Shown: piece after piece, positions 10,086-22,301 of the stretch | Layout of the letters: every line of letters begins with the position of its first letter | Numbering within the stretch: position 1 is the stretch's first letter | Assembly: GCF_000003195.3 (NCBI RefSeq) | Contig: NC_012879.2 | Coordinates: 21,176,844 to 21,240,843 of the forward strand | DNA from: Sorghum bicolor | Lineage: Eukaryota; Streptophyta; Magnoliopsida; Poales; Poaceae | DNA: 64,000 nucleotides | Direction of reading: 5' to 3' | Program-made: the position numbers and the translations under genes | Notes under the pieces: model-generated | Databases searched by the model: none | The model's input: only the letters and a program-made list of their open reading frames with translations | What the model was told of the DNA's origin: nothing

Positions 10086-12811
10086 TGTAACACCCAAAAT
10101 TTGCTTCTCTATTAAATAGGATTAACTGGATTTAATTAGGTATTTTTGGTGAGCATTTAATCTTGTAAACAAATAAATTTTATGGAATTACAATTTACTA
10201 TAAGGTTACAAACTTGTTTATGCATTCATGCTGGCGCATACTTTATTTTTGTACTGTGTGTTTGTTTTGGTTTTAGTCATATTTTTAAAATTATGTTTGG
10301 AAAAGGCTTTAGAAAAGAAATAAAAAAAGAGAGAAAGAGAATCGACCTTTCCAAGTCAAAGCCCAGCTCGGCGCCTCCCTGCAGCCCAGTTCTCTCTTGG
10401 CCCAATGCCACGCGGGCGTCCTCCCCCTCCCTTTCCTTCTCTCGCTAACGCTCTTGGCCCACCCGTCAGCGGCTCCCCCACCTTCCTTTCTTCTTCGATT
10501 GAGTCCGAGCCGGATACAAGCTTGGACGCAGCAACCTATCTAGATATCCTGGGATTTCCTTGACCTTGCAAAAAACGAGCGCCTTATAAGTCCTTGGCAA
10601 CTATCCACATGCTCTTTTTCCAATCTACACAGCTAATTCGAGCCCTAGCTCCGTGTTTCATCGGGTTTGGATCTCGCTGTCGAGCTCAACTCACCCACCG
10701 CCGTGGTTGTCGCATCTCGCTGCCGCTGCGACGACTTTGAGCCTTGGCCGAGCTTCACAACACTCCTACGTGGTTGCCAAGCCCTCTCCTACTTTCTCTC
10801 GTGCCTTGGTTTGATCTCTAACCCACGTCGAACCATGTAGGTAACGGAGCTCTACCCCAATGTGTCGCACGCCCTAACCACGATCCCTCTGCCGCCAAAA
10901 AACTCTCGAGGTGAGCTCGTTGTCTTCTCCTCTTGCTCCTGGTGTCTTTTCTGCCGAGAATCATGACCTCTAGGGCCGAAAACATCAACTCCGGCAACCT
11001 TCTTGCTGCCGGCCATGGCCTCCACCGCGCCGGGGTTACTGTACTGGCAGGCCGAATCGTCCCCAACTCCTCTGAGCCGTCCAATTGAGATCCCACGGCC
11101 AGGAAAGGCCCATACCCCATTGATGGCACTTTCTCTAAAGAGTCCCTGAGTTTTTCTGTTTTCAAACCTGCAGTCCATAGCACATTCACGAACCACGGTT
11201 TGATTCAAAATATGTCTTCAATATTTACAAAAATGCCATTGATTTTCTGTTGCTCATAAAATATTCATTTTAACTCCGATTTGATCCATTCAAATTGCAT
11301 TAAGTTTGTATTTGCGAGCTCTACATGTTAGTGGTACTGTTTCACCAGTTTGCAACTTTTAAATTTTGTGGTACTATTTAATTAATTATTTTTATATAGA
11401 AAATCTTAGAAAATTCATAACTTGTGATCGTAGCGCTGTGTAGAATGTTTTTATAAACTTTTACATTTGTTTTATCACTGTTGGTGTATTGTTCTAATTA
11501 TAGCTTGTTTGCTTTGCGTATGATTGTCTTTATTGGAATGCGTGTTGTTGATTGATGATCGAGTATAGACGGTGAGCCATACCTACACACTTTTAATACA
11601 TATATCATATGCATGTGTCCACCTTGACAACCCTAGTGAAATCATAGATGATTGTTATCTTGAATTCCTTGGTACCTATTTGGATATGCATTTGGGTAGT
11701 TCTTGCTAGTGCTTGATTATAATCCATGATCTTGTAACATGAGTATTCGAGTATGCAATAAACAATAAAATAAGCTTTCTAGCAACCTGAATATAAAGGG
11801 TGAAAAGAACTCTAGCTTTCGCTTGATTGATCTTGTTCCTCCATAAGGACTTATCCCTTGGCAAAAGCTGGAACAACCCGTACCACCATGAGGGCTATAT
11901 GGCTCTGGTCTTAGCTCAGTATGAGGACCTTTTCTAGCTTGTCAGTGGTTACCTTAAATGTCCTAAGAATGGCTAGGCATGTTGGGTATAGTGCGGCCTT
12001 TGTCTGTCTGTATAGGCTGCGTGTTATGTGTCATGGAAGGGGGGCTCTATATCTGCCTGCCAAGTGAATCTAATGGCCCTAACTTGTTAAACAAACCTTT
12101 CAAAGGTTTCATAGTGAACTCTGCCAGCTTTCCTTGGAAGTGAGCTAAGAGGTCGACGGGCCTCGAGCGAAAGGGTAAATCATGACTCATGGGTAAAGAT
12201 GTACAACCTTTGCAGAGTGTTAAATCTGGTATACTAGCCGTGCCCACGGATACGGGCGCCCCTAAAAACTGACGGAATAGATGGACACTATTGAACATGA
12301 TTAATATTGATAAATGATGATTTATTATGTTGTTTATATGTGTTATTCTTATTTCTTGTATACATTGATCATGTGGTTATGTGATTTAATATGCTACCTT
12401 AAAATTTGCTATCTAATGACAAATATGCTATATACATATAAAAGCTAAATGCAGTCAAACCAGTGTCAGCTTACTTAGCCTCATGAACCCCTGGTTATAC
12501 TTATTGAGTACGATATGTGCTCACTCTTGCTATTTCACAACACCTCACGATGTGCTAATGAAGATGATTGGAATGAGGACTACCGTTATGAGTACTAGAC
12601 TTGGAGTCAACCAGTCGACAGTGTCCTTGTGTGGTGCTTCCGTCGTGTGTATCTTTATTTGTTTAAGACTATGTAATGATTATTATTGTGCTATGTAATA
12701 AACTTTGTGATGGTACTATTTAACATTTGTCAACTTATGTGTGTGACTGTTTCTAGGGTGCACATAAGCATTTTATGCACTCTATTTTGTTCTTGAAATT
12801 TGGGTGTGACA
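10086..12811 (+). repeat. Solo LTR, 2.7 kb, inside the Helitron
   Basis: Starts TGTAACACCCAAAATTTG and ends AAATTTGGGTGTGACA, giving inverted ends. Flanks TTTTG (10081-10085) and TATTG (12812-12816) are a likely 5-bp target duplication with one change. No internal domain, PBS or PPT is present. The layout resembles the LTR of element A (GC-rich block near 10370-11150; shared CCATAAGGAC-type core near 11840) but the sequence is diverged, so it is a related family. Confidence 0.8.
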
Positions 12812-12816
12812 TATTG

Positions 12817-14039
12817 AAATCAATATAATTTCTTGTACTTAAGTAATCAATTGCATCTATGCTAGTACATACTAGTGAATGTACATAGTGTATAAACACT
12901 TCATTGTGCAACTTTTTTGTTAAAGTTGAGTCCAAAAGCACACAATTAATCAATGAGGAAACATAATACCTTCTTTTTTACTTTCTTTTTTCCTCTTCGT
13001 CCTTTTTTCTTTGTTCTCATCCTTATCTGCTAGTTCAGATTTGGAGCCACGTGGCCTCATCCACTTGCACCCTAAGGCGAACATGAAGCCCTACCGGATT
13101 GATGGTGACAACACCTTGGTGGCCACGGAGTCCCAACCCGACAATGCCCCAGTACCTCCATGCGATGGCGTCCTGGTAGCCTGATAAGTCCATGAGACGG
13201 AGACCCGATAGCGACACGTGCCAACGAGATCTTGGCAACCTCGCTCGTGTCACCGAATTCTCTCTCCTCTATTTCGCTCCACATCATCTCACATATCCTC
13301 ATCTCGGTCTCGCTCATGTCGCCATCTTGTCAGGTTGCCCCTTAATTGCCCGACCACAATATCTTTTTGCCCCGCCTTGCTTGAGATGATATAGTGTCGT
13401 GCTTATATAGTTTAGTTAGTGTTCAAATTTAACCCAATTTATATTCAGTTTATTTATTAAGATATAGATTGGATTAGTTGATAAAGATTTTTCATTTTTA
13501 TTTAGGAGAGAGAAAAAACTAAAAAAGCCATGGAACCATATATAGGTATAGATAAGATTAGATAGAATGAAAATTATGTAAGATTTTACACATCAATTAC
13601 TTATATTAGACTAGAAAAGGATAAAAATTTCAAACACACTTAGTATTCTATCTGTTATTTATTATTTTATTTTAATATAAAATTAGGGAAAAAGAGAAAC
13701 CAGGAAGGGGAATCAGGATAACGTCTTTCACGAGAATTTAATCTCAAGGACGGTTTTTTTTCTTTTTTTTTTGCGGAAATCATTCCCACGGAGAATTACG
13801 GACGCCAAATTATTTTTTCTGGGAATCAATGCCGAAACCGAGCTAACAATAAAAAAGAGGAAATTTTTCTTTGGTTTGATAGAGTTTGATTTGGAGAAGT
13901 CTGATCTGGGAGAGGATTCTATTCTTTGTGTTTGTCTTGTGTCCGATCTATATCTTTATAAGTAGCCAGACAAAAAAAAAACTCCAGACCAAAAAAATAG
14001 TAGAAATTTTGCCTCTTTATGATTAGGTATAAATATAGA
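12817..14039 (-). other. Helitron body with a GC-richer segment, possible captured DNA
   Basis: The flanks are AT-rich, but about 13030-13400 is clearly GC-richer. On the plus strand it is preceded by a long pyrimidine tract ending GCTAGTTCAG (12970-13038), which resembles a 3' splice site. Grass Helitrons often carry pieces of host genes. I recognise no protein in any frame; the open frames here are under 85 codons. Captured exon is an inference only. Confidence 0.35.
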
Positions 14040-14828
14040 TTATTAAGATTATCGAGGTAGCAACCCCGGATAGTAATTCGGGGTAGCAACCAATTAAGGT
14101 CATGAGATAACAATCCCAATTAAGAACACATGATAATCCTGCCAAACATGAGGTAGCCACCTCAACCAAGTATCCTTCTTCAAGTTCCATGTGAGTCCAA
14201 TTTCTCACTGTGTGACTGATATATTAGTTTGATTAAACTATGTAGAGGTTGTACACTTTCACTTCAAGTTATGATTCTCATTTACCTAGGGTCATGACTC
14301 TTCCAAAACACTACCAAGGTGAGCAGACAGGGCTTCACTATGAGACTATGAGACTTTTCACAGGTTCTAGCTAAAAGAGTGCAACTCGTGAGTTTTAGCC
14401 GGTGAGCGCCACAGCCGTGCCCATAGCAATGGAACTCCAAACTAAACAACCTGTTAACATGAATACCCAAGCTACTTCCATACGCCTACCTAGAAAGTTA
14501 CACCCTACTAGTAGAGGTCCTGATACTACGTCAAGCTAGAGCCATATCGTTTGAAGGTGTACTATATATTCCAGGTGGTAATAGATGAGTAGAGCATCTA
14601 CGCATATCTACTGTGCACTATACTAGGCATGTATAAACCCAAGAGTACAAGGAATATAGAAAAGGGCTAGTCGGGTCCTTAGGGTTGCAGTATTAAGACA
14701 CATGCATTGCAAAGTAAATGTGATTAAATTTTATAGGTACAATATGATCAAAGGGTGCCTGCACTTGCCTTTAGTCCCAGTGTACAACTGCTCAAAATTC
14801 TTTGGCTTCTATCTTCTGATCTCCGTCT
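14040..14828 (-). repeat. Inverted LTR fragment, second part
   Basis: Continues the inverted LTR from 9942 after the Helitron. The reverse complement matches about 7500-8585 of the element A LTR, including GGTTGCTACC-type repeats at 14052-14100 and GGCAAGTGCAGGCACCC near 14757. It ends at 14828, where element B begins; the rest of this LTR should lie beyond element B, outside the window. Confidence 0.8.
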
Positions 14829-17800
14829 TGTCACACCCAAATTTAAGGATAAATTTGAGTACAATAAACCTTATGTGTGCCCCAGGAATAGTCGTGCACA
14901 CCAGTCGACAAATTACAAATGTATCATCACAAGTGTCTTACATAACGTTATTACAACACAAATATATCAAAGTCTGCGACAAACGGGAATAGAACACATA
15001 AATAGCTAAGCTTGTTGGCTCCAATCACAGGGACGACCGACTGGTGGATCGCCAACCTAGAAGTCCTCAGGGAATTCTTCATAGTAGCTTTCATCTGTTA
15101 CCCATTCGGGATTTTGTCCAAAAATAAATATAGAGACAAGCGTGAGTACATCTCGTACTCCGCAAGCATAACATAGGATTTTATGTGGCTCAATAAGGTC
15201 AGACACTGGTTACTGCAGTTAGCATTTTAATTGGTCAATGTTTTAATCCTATTTAATCATAAATTATGCTTAAGCTCGCGATTAGCCCACATGAGTACAT
15301 GATAATAACACCGTTAACCTTCACAGCTAACACTAATCCACATTAATCATCACGATCAATGCGTAAGATTTTCATAAGTCATTCCCCCATAACCATCCAC
15401 ACCGAACTATTCCGTAAGGGTCCAAGGCCGCTCATGTCCGAGAGCACGGCTAGTATACCAGTTTGATCAAACTCTGCGCAGAGGTGTGCACTTTTCCCGT
15501 AAGTCGTGTTACCCATATGCCCGAGGTTTGCAAGACCCACTAACACTGCCAAGGTGAGCGGGCAAGGAACACTATGAAGCCTTCCATAGGCCACGTCTAA
15601 CCAGTTAGGGCCGCGAGGTATCCTCGGCAGGCAGATATAGAGAACCCCCCTTTCCTATGGCACATTTCCATCACAGCTATACACATAGGAACTGTAGCAG
15701 TTCTATACCCAAAGTGGCAAGCCCCTCTTGTGCCCTTTCGGGTAACCTCTAACCAGCTAGATGAGATCCTACTATTGAGCTAAAGTTAGCGCCATATAAC
15801 CATCACGGTTGCACTGTAAGTCCCGGATAGTCGCTTACAGAGAAGTCCTTAAGGAGGGTCTAGGTCAACCTGACCGAAGTCAATTGCACCATAGCCCTTT
15901 TCCCATCACTTGTCATCACATTCATTAAGGTCAGAGTGACAGTAAAGTCTCAATTAATTAAAGCACTAGCAAAGCTACCCACATGCATACTACCCATAGG
16001 TGTCATAAATATATAGTCAGGTAGCTAGGATGTCCTTAGGGTTATCATAATTAGACACATGCAGATGCGTAATGTCGGTGTTTCCCCCCGGGGGGTCACA
16101 CCAACGAGTAAGATTTGTATGCGTGCTCCCCTTTCTAGATGGTGATGCAAGAAAAGACACAAAGATTTATCCTGGTTTGGGCAAGAGAAGGTCATACGTC
16201 CAGCGGGGGGAGGAGAGTTTGTATTATCTTGCACCTAAGTGCTTGATGAATACAGGTGTGTATGAACTGGGATGGAGATGGAGTATGGAAGCTCTACTAC
16301 ATGTGTGCGTTGTGTTGTACCGCCTCCTCCGTATCCGCTCCCGGGCCTCTCCTTTTATAGTTACAAGGAGAGACCTAGGGTACATGAATAGGCGTCAGAG
16401 TAGGGGTCGATAGAGGTATGGCGCGCTGACCTACTCGAGGCCTCCGTACCGGCGTGGTCTCAAGCCATCTTGTCTTGGTACCTTGATGATGATTACGCGT
16501 GCCCCTGTATCCCGCTCTGTGCGCCGTCCTGGACTAGTTTATCTGTTGCACGCTTGTACGTCGCGGCAGCAGCTGTGTCGGAGTGGTTGAGGTGCTGTCA
16601 CTCGTCGCCTGACCCTTCTTCAGGAAGGAAACATGCCTACTCGAGGGTCTGGTGCCGTATAATGCCTTGCCAGCTAGAGTGCTGACCTTAGGCGTCTCGA
16701 GGGGGGTCTTGATTAGACGTTCCGACCCACTCCCTGCGCCCTGCCACGTTCTGGCTTGTTTGGTGGGGAAGGCTGCAAAAAGAATGACAGGACGGGTGCC
16801 TGTTCCCTATCACGCTTCCCGTGACTAGCGGGTTAGGTGAGAACGCGGCAGGCGCATTAAATGCCCTGCTTCGCGTGCCCGCGTCAGGCGGCGGGCGGCG
16901 TCCTTGCGCTCGACGCCTTCCGATTCGCTCGAGCCTGTTTCCGTATTCGACGGTAGCCGGCGCTCGAGCCCTGATCGATTCGCAGGACGCTCTTTCCGTG
17001 TTCGAGAGTATGGCCATCGAGAACCGTGCGTATAACTGGGTAGGGCGTCGAGTTGGAGGCCTCGACTTGCGTACGGATATTCCCGTTATGCACATCAGTT
17101 AGGGTACCCCTTACTGATATCCTCGACACGTAATTAATTAAGTAACTAGGTGTACAAGGGAAACCCATGTTATACTTGCCTTCGGTGAAGGGGAATTGCT
17201 GCTGGTCCTGTTGCTCCTCGGAGTAAAAGGGATCACCCACGGAATGGTCACCGTCTGCACTCGATCGCTACCACAAAACAACACGCATTCCAAGTTCAAT
17301 CATACAAGCAAACAATCCTTAAGTTAGAACAGTACACCAACAGATCAAAAATGAAATAAAATATTTAAAAACAGAACCTACGTTACGCTACGATCACATA
17401 GGTACGAAGATCACAAAAATTGGAGCTAAAACGACCAAGTTACGAATTTACCGTGATTTCCTATAGGCATTTAACTAATTAAACCTAACCCTGAAAATAA
17501 AAAGTGGCAAACTACAGAAACAGTGGCTCTAACATATAGAGAATTTAATTACGAATCCAACGCAATTTGAACGGGTCAAATCGGAGCTAAAACGAATCTT
17601 TTATGGCCAAAACAATGCAGTGGCAATCTTGTAAATAAAGCATGTTTAAACGAATTTAAATAAATATAGAAATTCTGGAATTTCTCTGACCGAGGACTGC
17701 GGGCACAAAATCACAATTTTTGGGGGACTCTTTAGCAAAACTGACCCACGAAGGGGTACGGGCTCTTCTCGGCCGTTGATCTCGCAATGGACGGCCGAGA

Positions 17801-18733
17801 TTAGACCGCAAAGAAGAGAGAGGGGGGGGGGAAGCGGCGCTCCGGCCGGAGGGAAGGAAGGAGGCGGCAGGCGCCATTGCGGGCCGGCCAAAAATCGCCG
17901 GAGCTCGCCGCGAGAGAGCTACGGGGCTCGGCTTTCGAACCTGAGGGCACTAGGAGAGAGAGGAGACTAACGCGAGTCCACCCATGCCCTCTGCGAGGCC
18001 GGGGTTGCGCCCGCGCGGCATGCTCCATGGCTGGCGGCCATGGAGCTCGCCAGAGCTCGCGGCTGGGGGGCTTGGAGGCACGAAACAACAATAGATTCGG
18101 TCGAGAAGAATGCGGGGAGGGTGGGGAAGCTCACTGGCGCGACGAAAACGGCGAGGATGGCCCGGAAAGAGGGGGAAAATGGGGAGGGGAAAGAGGCACG
18201 CGGCTCTCTGCCCACTTCTTATCCGAGCGCGGGGTAGAGGAGAAGATCGTGGGGGAGCGGGGCACGGCTTGGCGGTTTTAGCAGAGATAGGGAGAATTGG
18301 GGCGGGCGGTTGGAGGAAGGGGAAAGACCTTACGGGTGGGCCCCACCCGTCAGCCGCCAGAGAGAGAGAGGGGGAAGGGAGGGGGAGCCGGCTGGGCCGC
18401 GGCCCAGGAAGGGGGCGGGGGGGGGGGGGGAAGATCTTGGGCCAAGGGCCGACAGAGGAGAACGGGAGAAATTCCCTTTCCGTCTTTTTTTTAACGTATT
18501 TTCCCAATGCCTTTCCGATTCACGTTTACATAAATTTGATCTTTGGATTTTTGAATCATTCACCTCAATAAATATGCACCAGCATGAATGCAACAAAAAT
18601 TGTTTCTCTAAACTTATATTCAATTTTATTTCCCCAAATTTATTTATTTTTTTCCTATATTGATATGCTCACAAAATAATTCATTTAAATTCAATTCATC
18701 TATTTTAAATAAATAATATTTTTGGGTGTTACA
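14829..18733 (-). repeat. 3' LTR of element B
   Basis: Plus strand begins TGTCACACCCAAATTTAAGG and ends TTTGGGTGTTACA, so the LTR reads TGTAACACCC to GGGTGTGACA on the minus strand. It pairs with 57224-59939. It is 3905 bp long because of the 1056-bp solo LTR at 16073-17128; without this and its duplication it is about 2.84 kb. The block at 17640-18470 is GC- and purine-rich with two poly-G runs (about 17822 and 18417) and many overlapping frames that I regard as chance. Confidence 0.85.
16073..17128. repeat. Solo LTR in the 3' LTR of B
   Basis: Begins TGTCGGTGTTTCC, ends CCTCGACA and is flanked by CGTAA on both sides (16068-16072 and 17129-17133). The other LTR of B has the uninterrupted site (GATGCGTAATTAATTAAG at about 58456-58473), so the insertion happened after B inserted. 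No coding domain; the family is not recognised. Confidence 0.85.
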
Positions 18734-18748
18734 ATTCTACCCCCTTAA
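18734..18748 (-). other. Polypurine tract of element B
   Basis: The minus strand reads TTAAGGGGGTAGAAT directly before the LTR, preceded by CTCGAGGACGAGATT (18750-18768), the typical 3' end of Tekay-like plant elements. Confidence 0.85.
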
Positions 18749-18780
18749 AAATAATCTCGTCCTCGAGATTGGAACGGTGC

Positions 18781-20145
18781 TTACTCAAAGAGATACGGAT
18801 AAGACTGTCTCAGCTCATCTTCTCTTTTCCAAGTGGCTTCTTCTTCTTTTTATCGGTGCCACTGCACTTTGCACATCTTTATAACCGGACTCCAGGTGAC
18901 TCTTTCCGCTGTTTCTAAGATCTTGATCGGATATTCCTCATAAGTCAGATCCCCTTCGACAGTGAGCTCTTCCAACGGAATTTGTTCCTCAGGCACTCGC
19001 AAACATTTCTTCAGCTGCGACACATAGAACACATCGTGAATACCCGACATACTCGCAGGCAACTCTAACTGATAGGCCACTTCTCCACGTCTCCTAAGAA
19101 TTCTAAACGGTCCAGCATATCTTGGTGCTAATTTACCCTTCATATTAAATCTCCTGACACTTCTCATAGGCGACACCTTCAAGTACACATAGTCACCAAT
19201 CTCAAATGCCAAATCTCTTCTTCTAGTATCAGCATAACTCTTTTGTCGAGACTGGGCTACTCTCAAGTTGTCCCGTATTTTCCGTACTTGTTCCTCTGCA
19301 TCTCTAAGAACATCAGGTCCAAATACTTGACTCTCACCAGTTTGATTCCAAAACAAAGGTGTTCGACATTTCCGCCCAAACAATGCTTCAAACGGTGCCA
19401 TATCGAGACTTTTCTGGTTACTATTATTATATGAAAATTCAGCATATGGTAAACTAGTGTCCCAACTGGTACCATACTGTAACGCACATGCTCTCAACAT
19501 GTCTTCTAGAATCTGATTTACTCTTTTAGTCTGTTGCCCATCGGTTTGGGGATGATACACGAAACTAAAGTTCAACTTTGTTCCTAACGATTCATGTACT
19601 TTATGCTAAAACTGTGATGTGAACTGTGTACCCCGATCAGACACGATCTTCTTCGGAACTCCATGCAGACTCGCGATTCTATCCATATATAATTTTGCCA
19701 ACTTTGCACCATCATAGTTGGTCTTAACGGGTAAAAAGTGAGCAACTTTAGTGAGTCGATCCACTATTACCGAAATTGAGTCATACCCACGCTGAGTGCG
19801 GGGCAAACCAGTGATGAAATCCATACCTACTTCTTCCCATTTCCATTCGGGCACTTGCATTGGTTGCAACAACCCTGCAGGCCTTTGGTGCTCGGCTTTC
19901 ACCCTCTGATAAGTATCACATATGGCCACATACTCTGCCACATCTCTCTTTAATCCATACCACCAATATTTTTCTTTAAGATCTAGATACATCTTGGTGC
20001 TTCCGGGGTGAATTGAATATGCAGAGTCATGTGCTTCACGCAGGATTGCATCTCGGATGGATTTCACTTCGGGCACACATATTCTATTCCCAAACCATAG
20101 TGTACCATTCTCATCCAACCTGAAACCTGGTGCTTTTCCAAGCAC
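18781..20145 (-). pseudogene. Integrase with chromodomain (element B)
   Basis: Integrase inserts element cDNA; the C-terminal chromodomain is thought to direct it to heterochromatin. Visible in order: a zinc-binding region (EAHDSAYSIHPGS, then ICDTYQRVKAEH, in which the second Cys is Tyr), core aspartates in GMDFITG and VSDRGTQF, the GKLAPRYAGPFRI block, and the chromodomain ending near 18781 (KVQW, then ATWKRED). Defects: a TAG at 19606-19608, a TAA at 18850-18852 inside the chromodomain, and at 19525-19527 the catalytic Glu is Lys (QQTKRVNQ), next to one extra Gln codon. It cannot be active. Confidence 0.85.
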
Positions 20146-20741
20146 TACATTCTCTGAAATTTCTTTTAATTTCTCATCCTACAACTGACCTTTGCGGATT
20201 TCTTGCTCTAGGGTGGGCTCTAACTCCAATTCGACAGTGTTGTTCACTAAACCCAAATTGAGATGCTCTTTTCAGCTAGCAACTCCGTGGGAATGAAGGT
20301 CAATTGCAGCCCATTGGCATAGCTCTTTCGACTAAGTGCATCGGCAACAACATTCGCCTTCCTAGGATGGTAATGCACTTCCAGGTCATAATCCTTTATT
20401 AATTCTAACCAACGGCGTTGCCTTAGGTTCAGATCTGATTGTTTGAAAATATACTTCAAACTTTTGTGATCCGTATAAATATCACACTTGTGTCCAATTA
20501 AGTAATGCCTCCAAATCTTTAGAGCATGAACCATGGCAGCTAGCTCCAAATCATGAGTAGGATAGTTCAGCTTATGTTTTCTCAACTGCCTGGATGCATA
20601 GGCCACTACTCTTTCTTCTTCCATAAGCACACATCCAAGGCCTAGGCGAGATGCATCGCAATAAATAGAGAAGGTTTTACTCAAATCCGGTAAGGTCAAC
20701 ACTGGGGCGGTCGTCAACCTTTTCTTTAGCTCCTCAAAATT
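20146..20741 (-). pseudogene. RNase H (element B)
   Basis: RNase H degrades the RNA strand during reverse transcription. The frame 20717-20247 keeps [31 protein letters not shown] and [13 protein letters not shown], so the first three acidic residues remain, followed by [12 protein letters not shown]. It is separated from RT by a TAA at 20742-20744 (a Gln codon in relatives) and from integrase by a break at about 20247. The connection to integrase (20246-20146) is only partly readable. Confidence 0.8.
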
Positions 20742-21767
20742 TTATTGGCATTTATCTGACCAAATAAATTTGGCACTCTTCTCTATTAGGGCTGTCATGG
20801 GCTTTGCTAACTTAGAGAATCCTTCAATAAATCTTCTATAATACCCAGCCAGTCCCAGAAAGCTACGGATCTCACTAGCATTGGTTGGAGGCTTCCAATT
20901 TAGCACATCCTGCACTATACTGGGGTCTACGGCTATTCCACCGTTAGAGACCACATGTCCCAAAAATGAGACCTCATCCAACCAAAACTCACACTTGCTT
21001 TTCTTGGCATATAATTTATTCTCTCTAAGCTTTTGCAAGACCAGCCTCAGATGTTCAGCATGTTCTTCTTCTGTTTTGGAGAAGATTAATATATCATCAA
21101 TGAATACTACCACGAACTTATCCAAATATTCCATGAACACCTTGTTCATCATATACATGAAGTATACAGGTGCATTGGTCAGCCCAAATGACATGACTGT
21201 ATACTCATACAAGCCATACCTTGTGGTAAAAGCGGTCTTAGGTATGTCAGTTGCACAGATTTTCAACTTGTGGTAGCCAGATCGGAGGGCAATTTTGGAG
21301 TACACACATGCTCCTTTCAGTTGGTCAAATAAGTCATCTAGTCTAGGCAGTGGGTACTTCTTTTTAATAGTGACTTTATTTAATGACCGATAATCCACAC
21401 ACATCCTCCTAGTGCCATCTTTCTTATCAACAAAAATTACCGGTGCACCCCATGGTGAAGAACTAGGACGAATAAACCCTTTTTCTTGCAATTCCTTAAG
21501 CTGTTTCTTAAGTTCCTCTAATTCATTTACCCCCATTCTATATGGTCTTTTTGCTATGGGTGCAGTTCCAGGTAAAAGCTCAATAAGAAATTCAATGTCT
21601 CGGTCTGGTGGCATACCTGGCAACTCGTCCGGGAACACATCGGGGAACTCGTCCACCACCTGGTCTTCTTGATTACCACTACTCAACTGATTCACTGTAG
21701 CAGTCGGCTGAGGCTGAACTGCCACATACACACTTATTATGTCCCCACCCGGTGATGTCACCACCAT
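20742..21767 (-). pseudogene. Reverse transcriptase (element B)
   Basis: Copies element RNA into DNA. The 341-codon frame holds [43 protein letters not shown] (catalytic FIDD at codons 222-225), and [13 protein letters not shown] of the connection region. The first catalytic Asp is missing: relatives have SKIDLRSGYHQL but here it is [12 protein letters not shown], with Ala encoded at 21288-21290. Two other conserved residues of NAPxxF are also changed. The protein would be inactive even without the stops on either side (one lies at about 21778 and one at 20742). Confidence 0.85.
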
Positions 21768-22301
21768 AGACTTCTCCTAACACTGAATTACTGCCCCATG
21801 CTGCTTCATCCAATCCATTCCAAGTATAAGGTCAATTCCCATGGTTCTCAACACAATGGGTTTCACCTTGAAATCTACCCCGCTTAAGGATATACTAGTG
21901 GAGAGGCTCTAGTAATTAGCTGGCATGTTGCCTCCCGGTGAATTTACTAGCATAGAATTTTTCAGTGCACAAAGTGGGATGCTATGCACTCTAACAAAAG
22001 CATGGGAGATAAAAGAATGTGAAGCACCAGAATCAAACAGTACTGTAGAGGGGATGGAGTTGATGTTGAACGTACCCATCATAACCTCAGGTGCTTCGTG
22101 AGCTATGTCAGTGGACACATGGTTCACTCTTCCAGAGAACGGAGGTCGAGCAGGCCTCTGATTGCTGTTCTGGTTTTGCTGGGCTGGTGGATTCTGCTTC
22201 TTTGGGCACTGGTATGCATAGTGTCCCACCTCTCTGCAGTGGTAGCAGGCATTGGGGTTGCTGCTGGGTGCTGCACTCTTGCCAAGAGCATTGTTGGGCA
22301 C
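21768..22301 (-). pseudogene. gag zinc knuckle and retropepsin (element B)
   Basis: CYHCREVGHYAYQC is an intact CCHC knuckle of nucleocapsid; about 60 codons later LFDSGASHSFIS holds the catalytic DSG of the aspartic protease. A stop at 21909-21911 cuts the protease before its second conserved block (LILGMDWM, about 21810-21833), which is still readable in the same frame. On the plus strand over 22091-22664 several long open frames exist; they have no domain and are antisense shadows of the Gln/Pro-rich gag. Confidence 0.8.

Larger units (their letters stand above)
9943..14039 (-). mobile_element. Non-autonomous Helitron interrupted by a solo LTR
   Basis: On the minus strand the element starts TCTATATTTATACC at 14039 and ends at 9943 with a GC-rich hairpin (GCAACGCACGAGC) followed by TTTTGCTAG. 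It sits between A (9942) and T (14040), the target of Helitrons. Removing it restores the continuous inverted LTR: the bases on either side join into a sequence matching about 8545-8610 of the LTR of element A. No Rep/helicase domain is present. After subtracting the solo LTR about 1.37 kb of Helitron remains. Confidence 0.8.

Noticed and set aside
16072..17240. Open frames of 60-135 codons as genes
   Set aside because: They lie within the small solo LTR and the LTR of B, overlap each other on opposite strands and have no domain.
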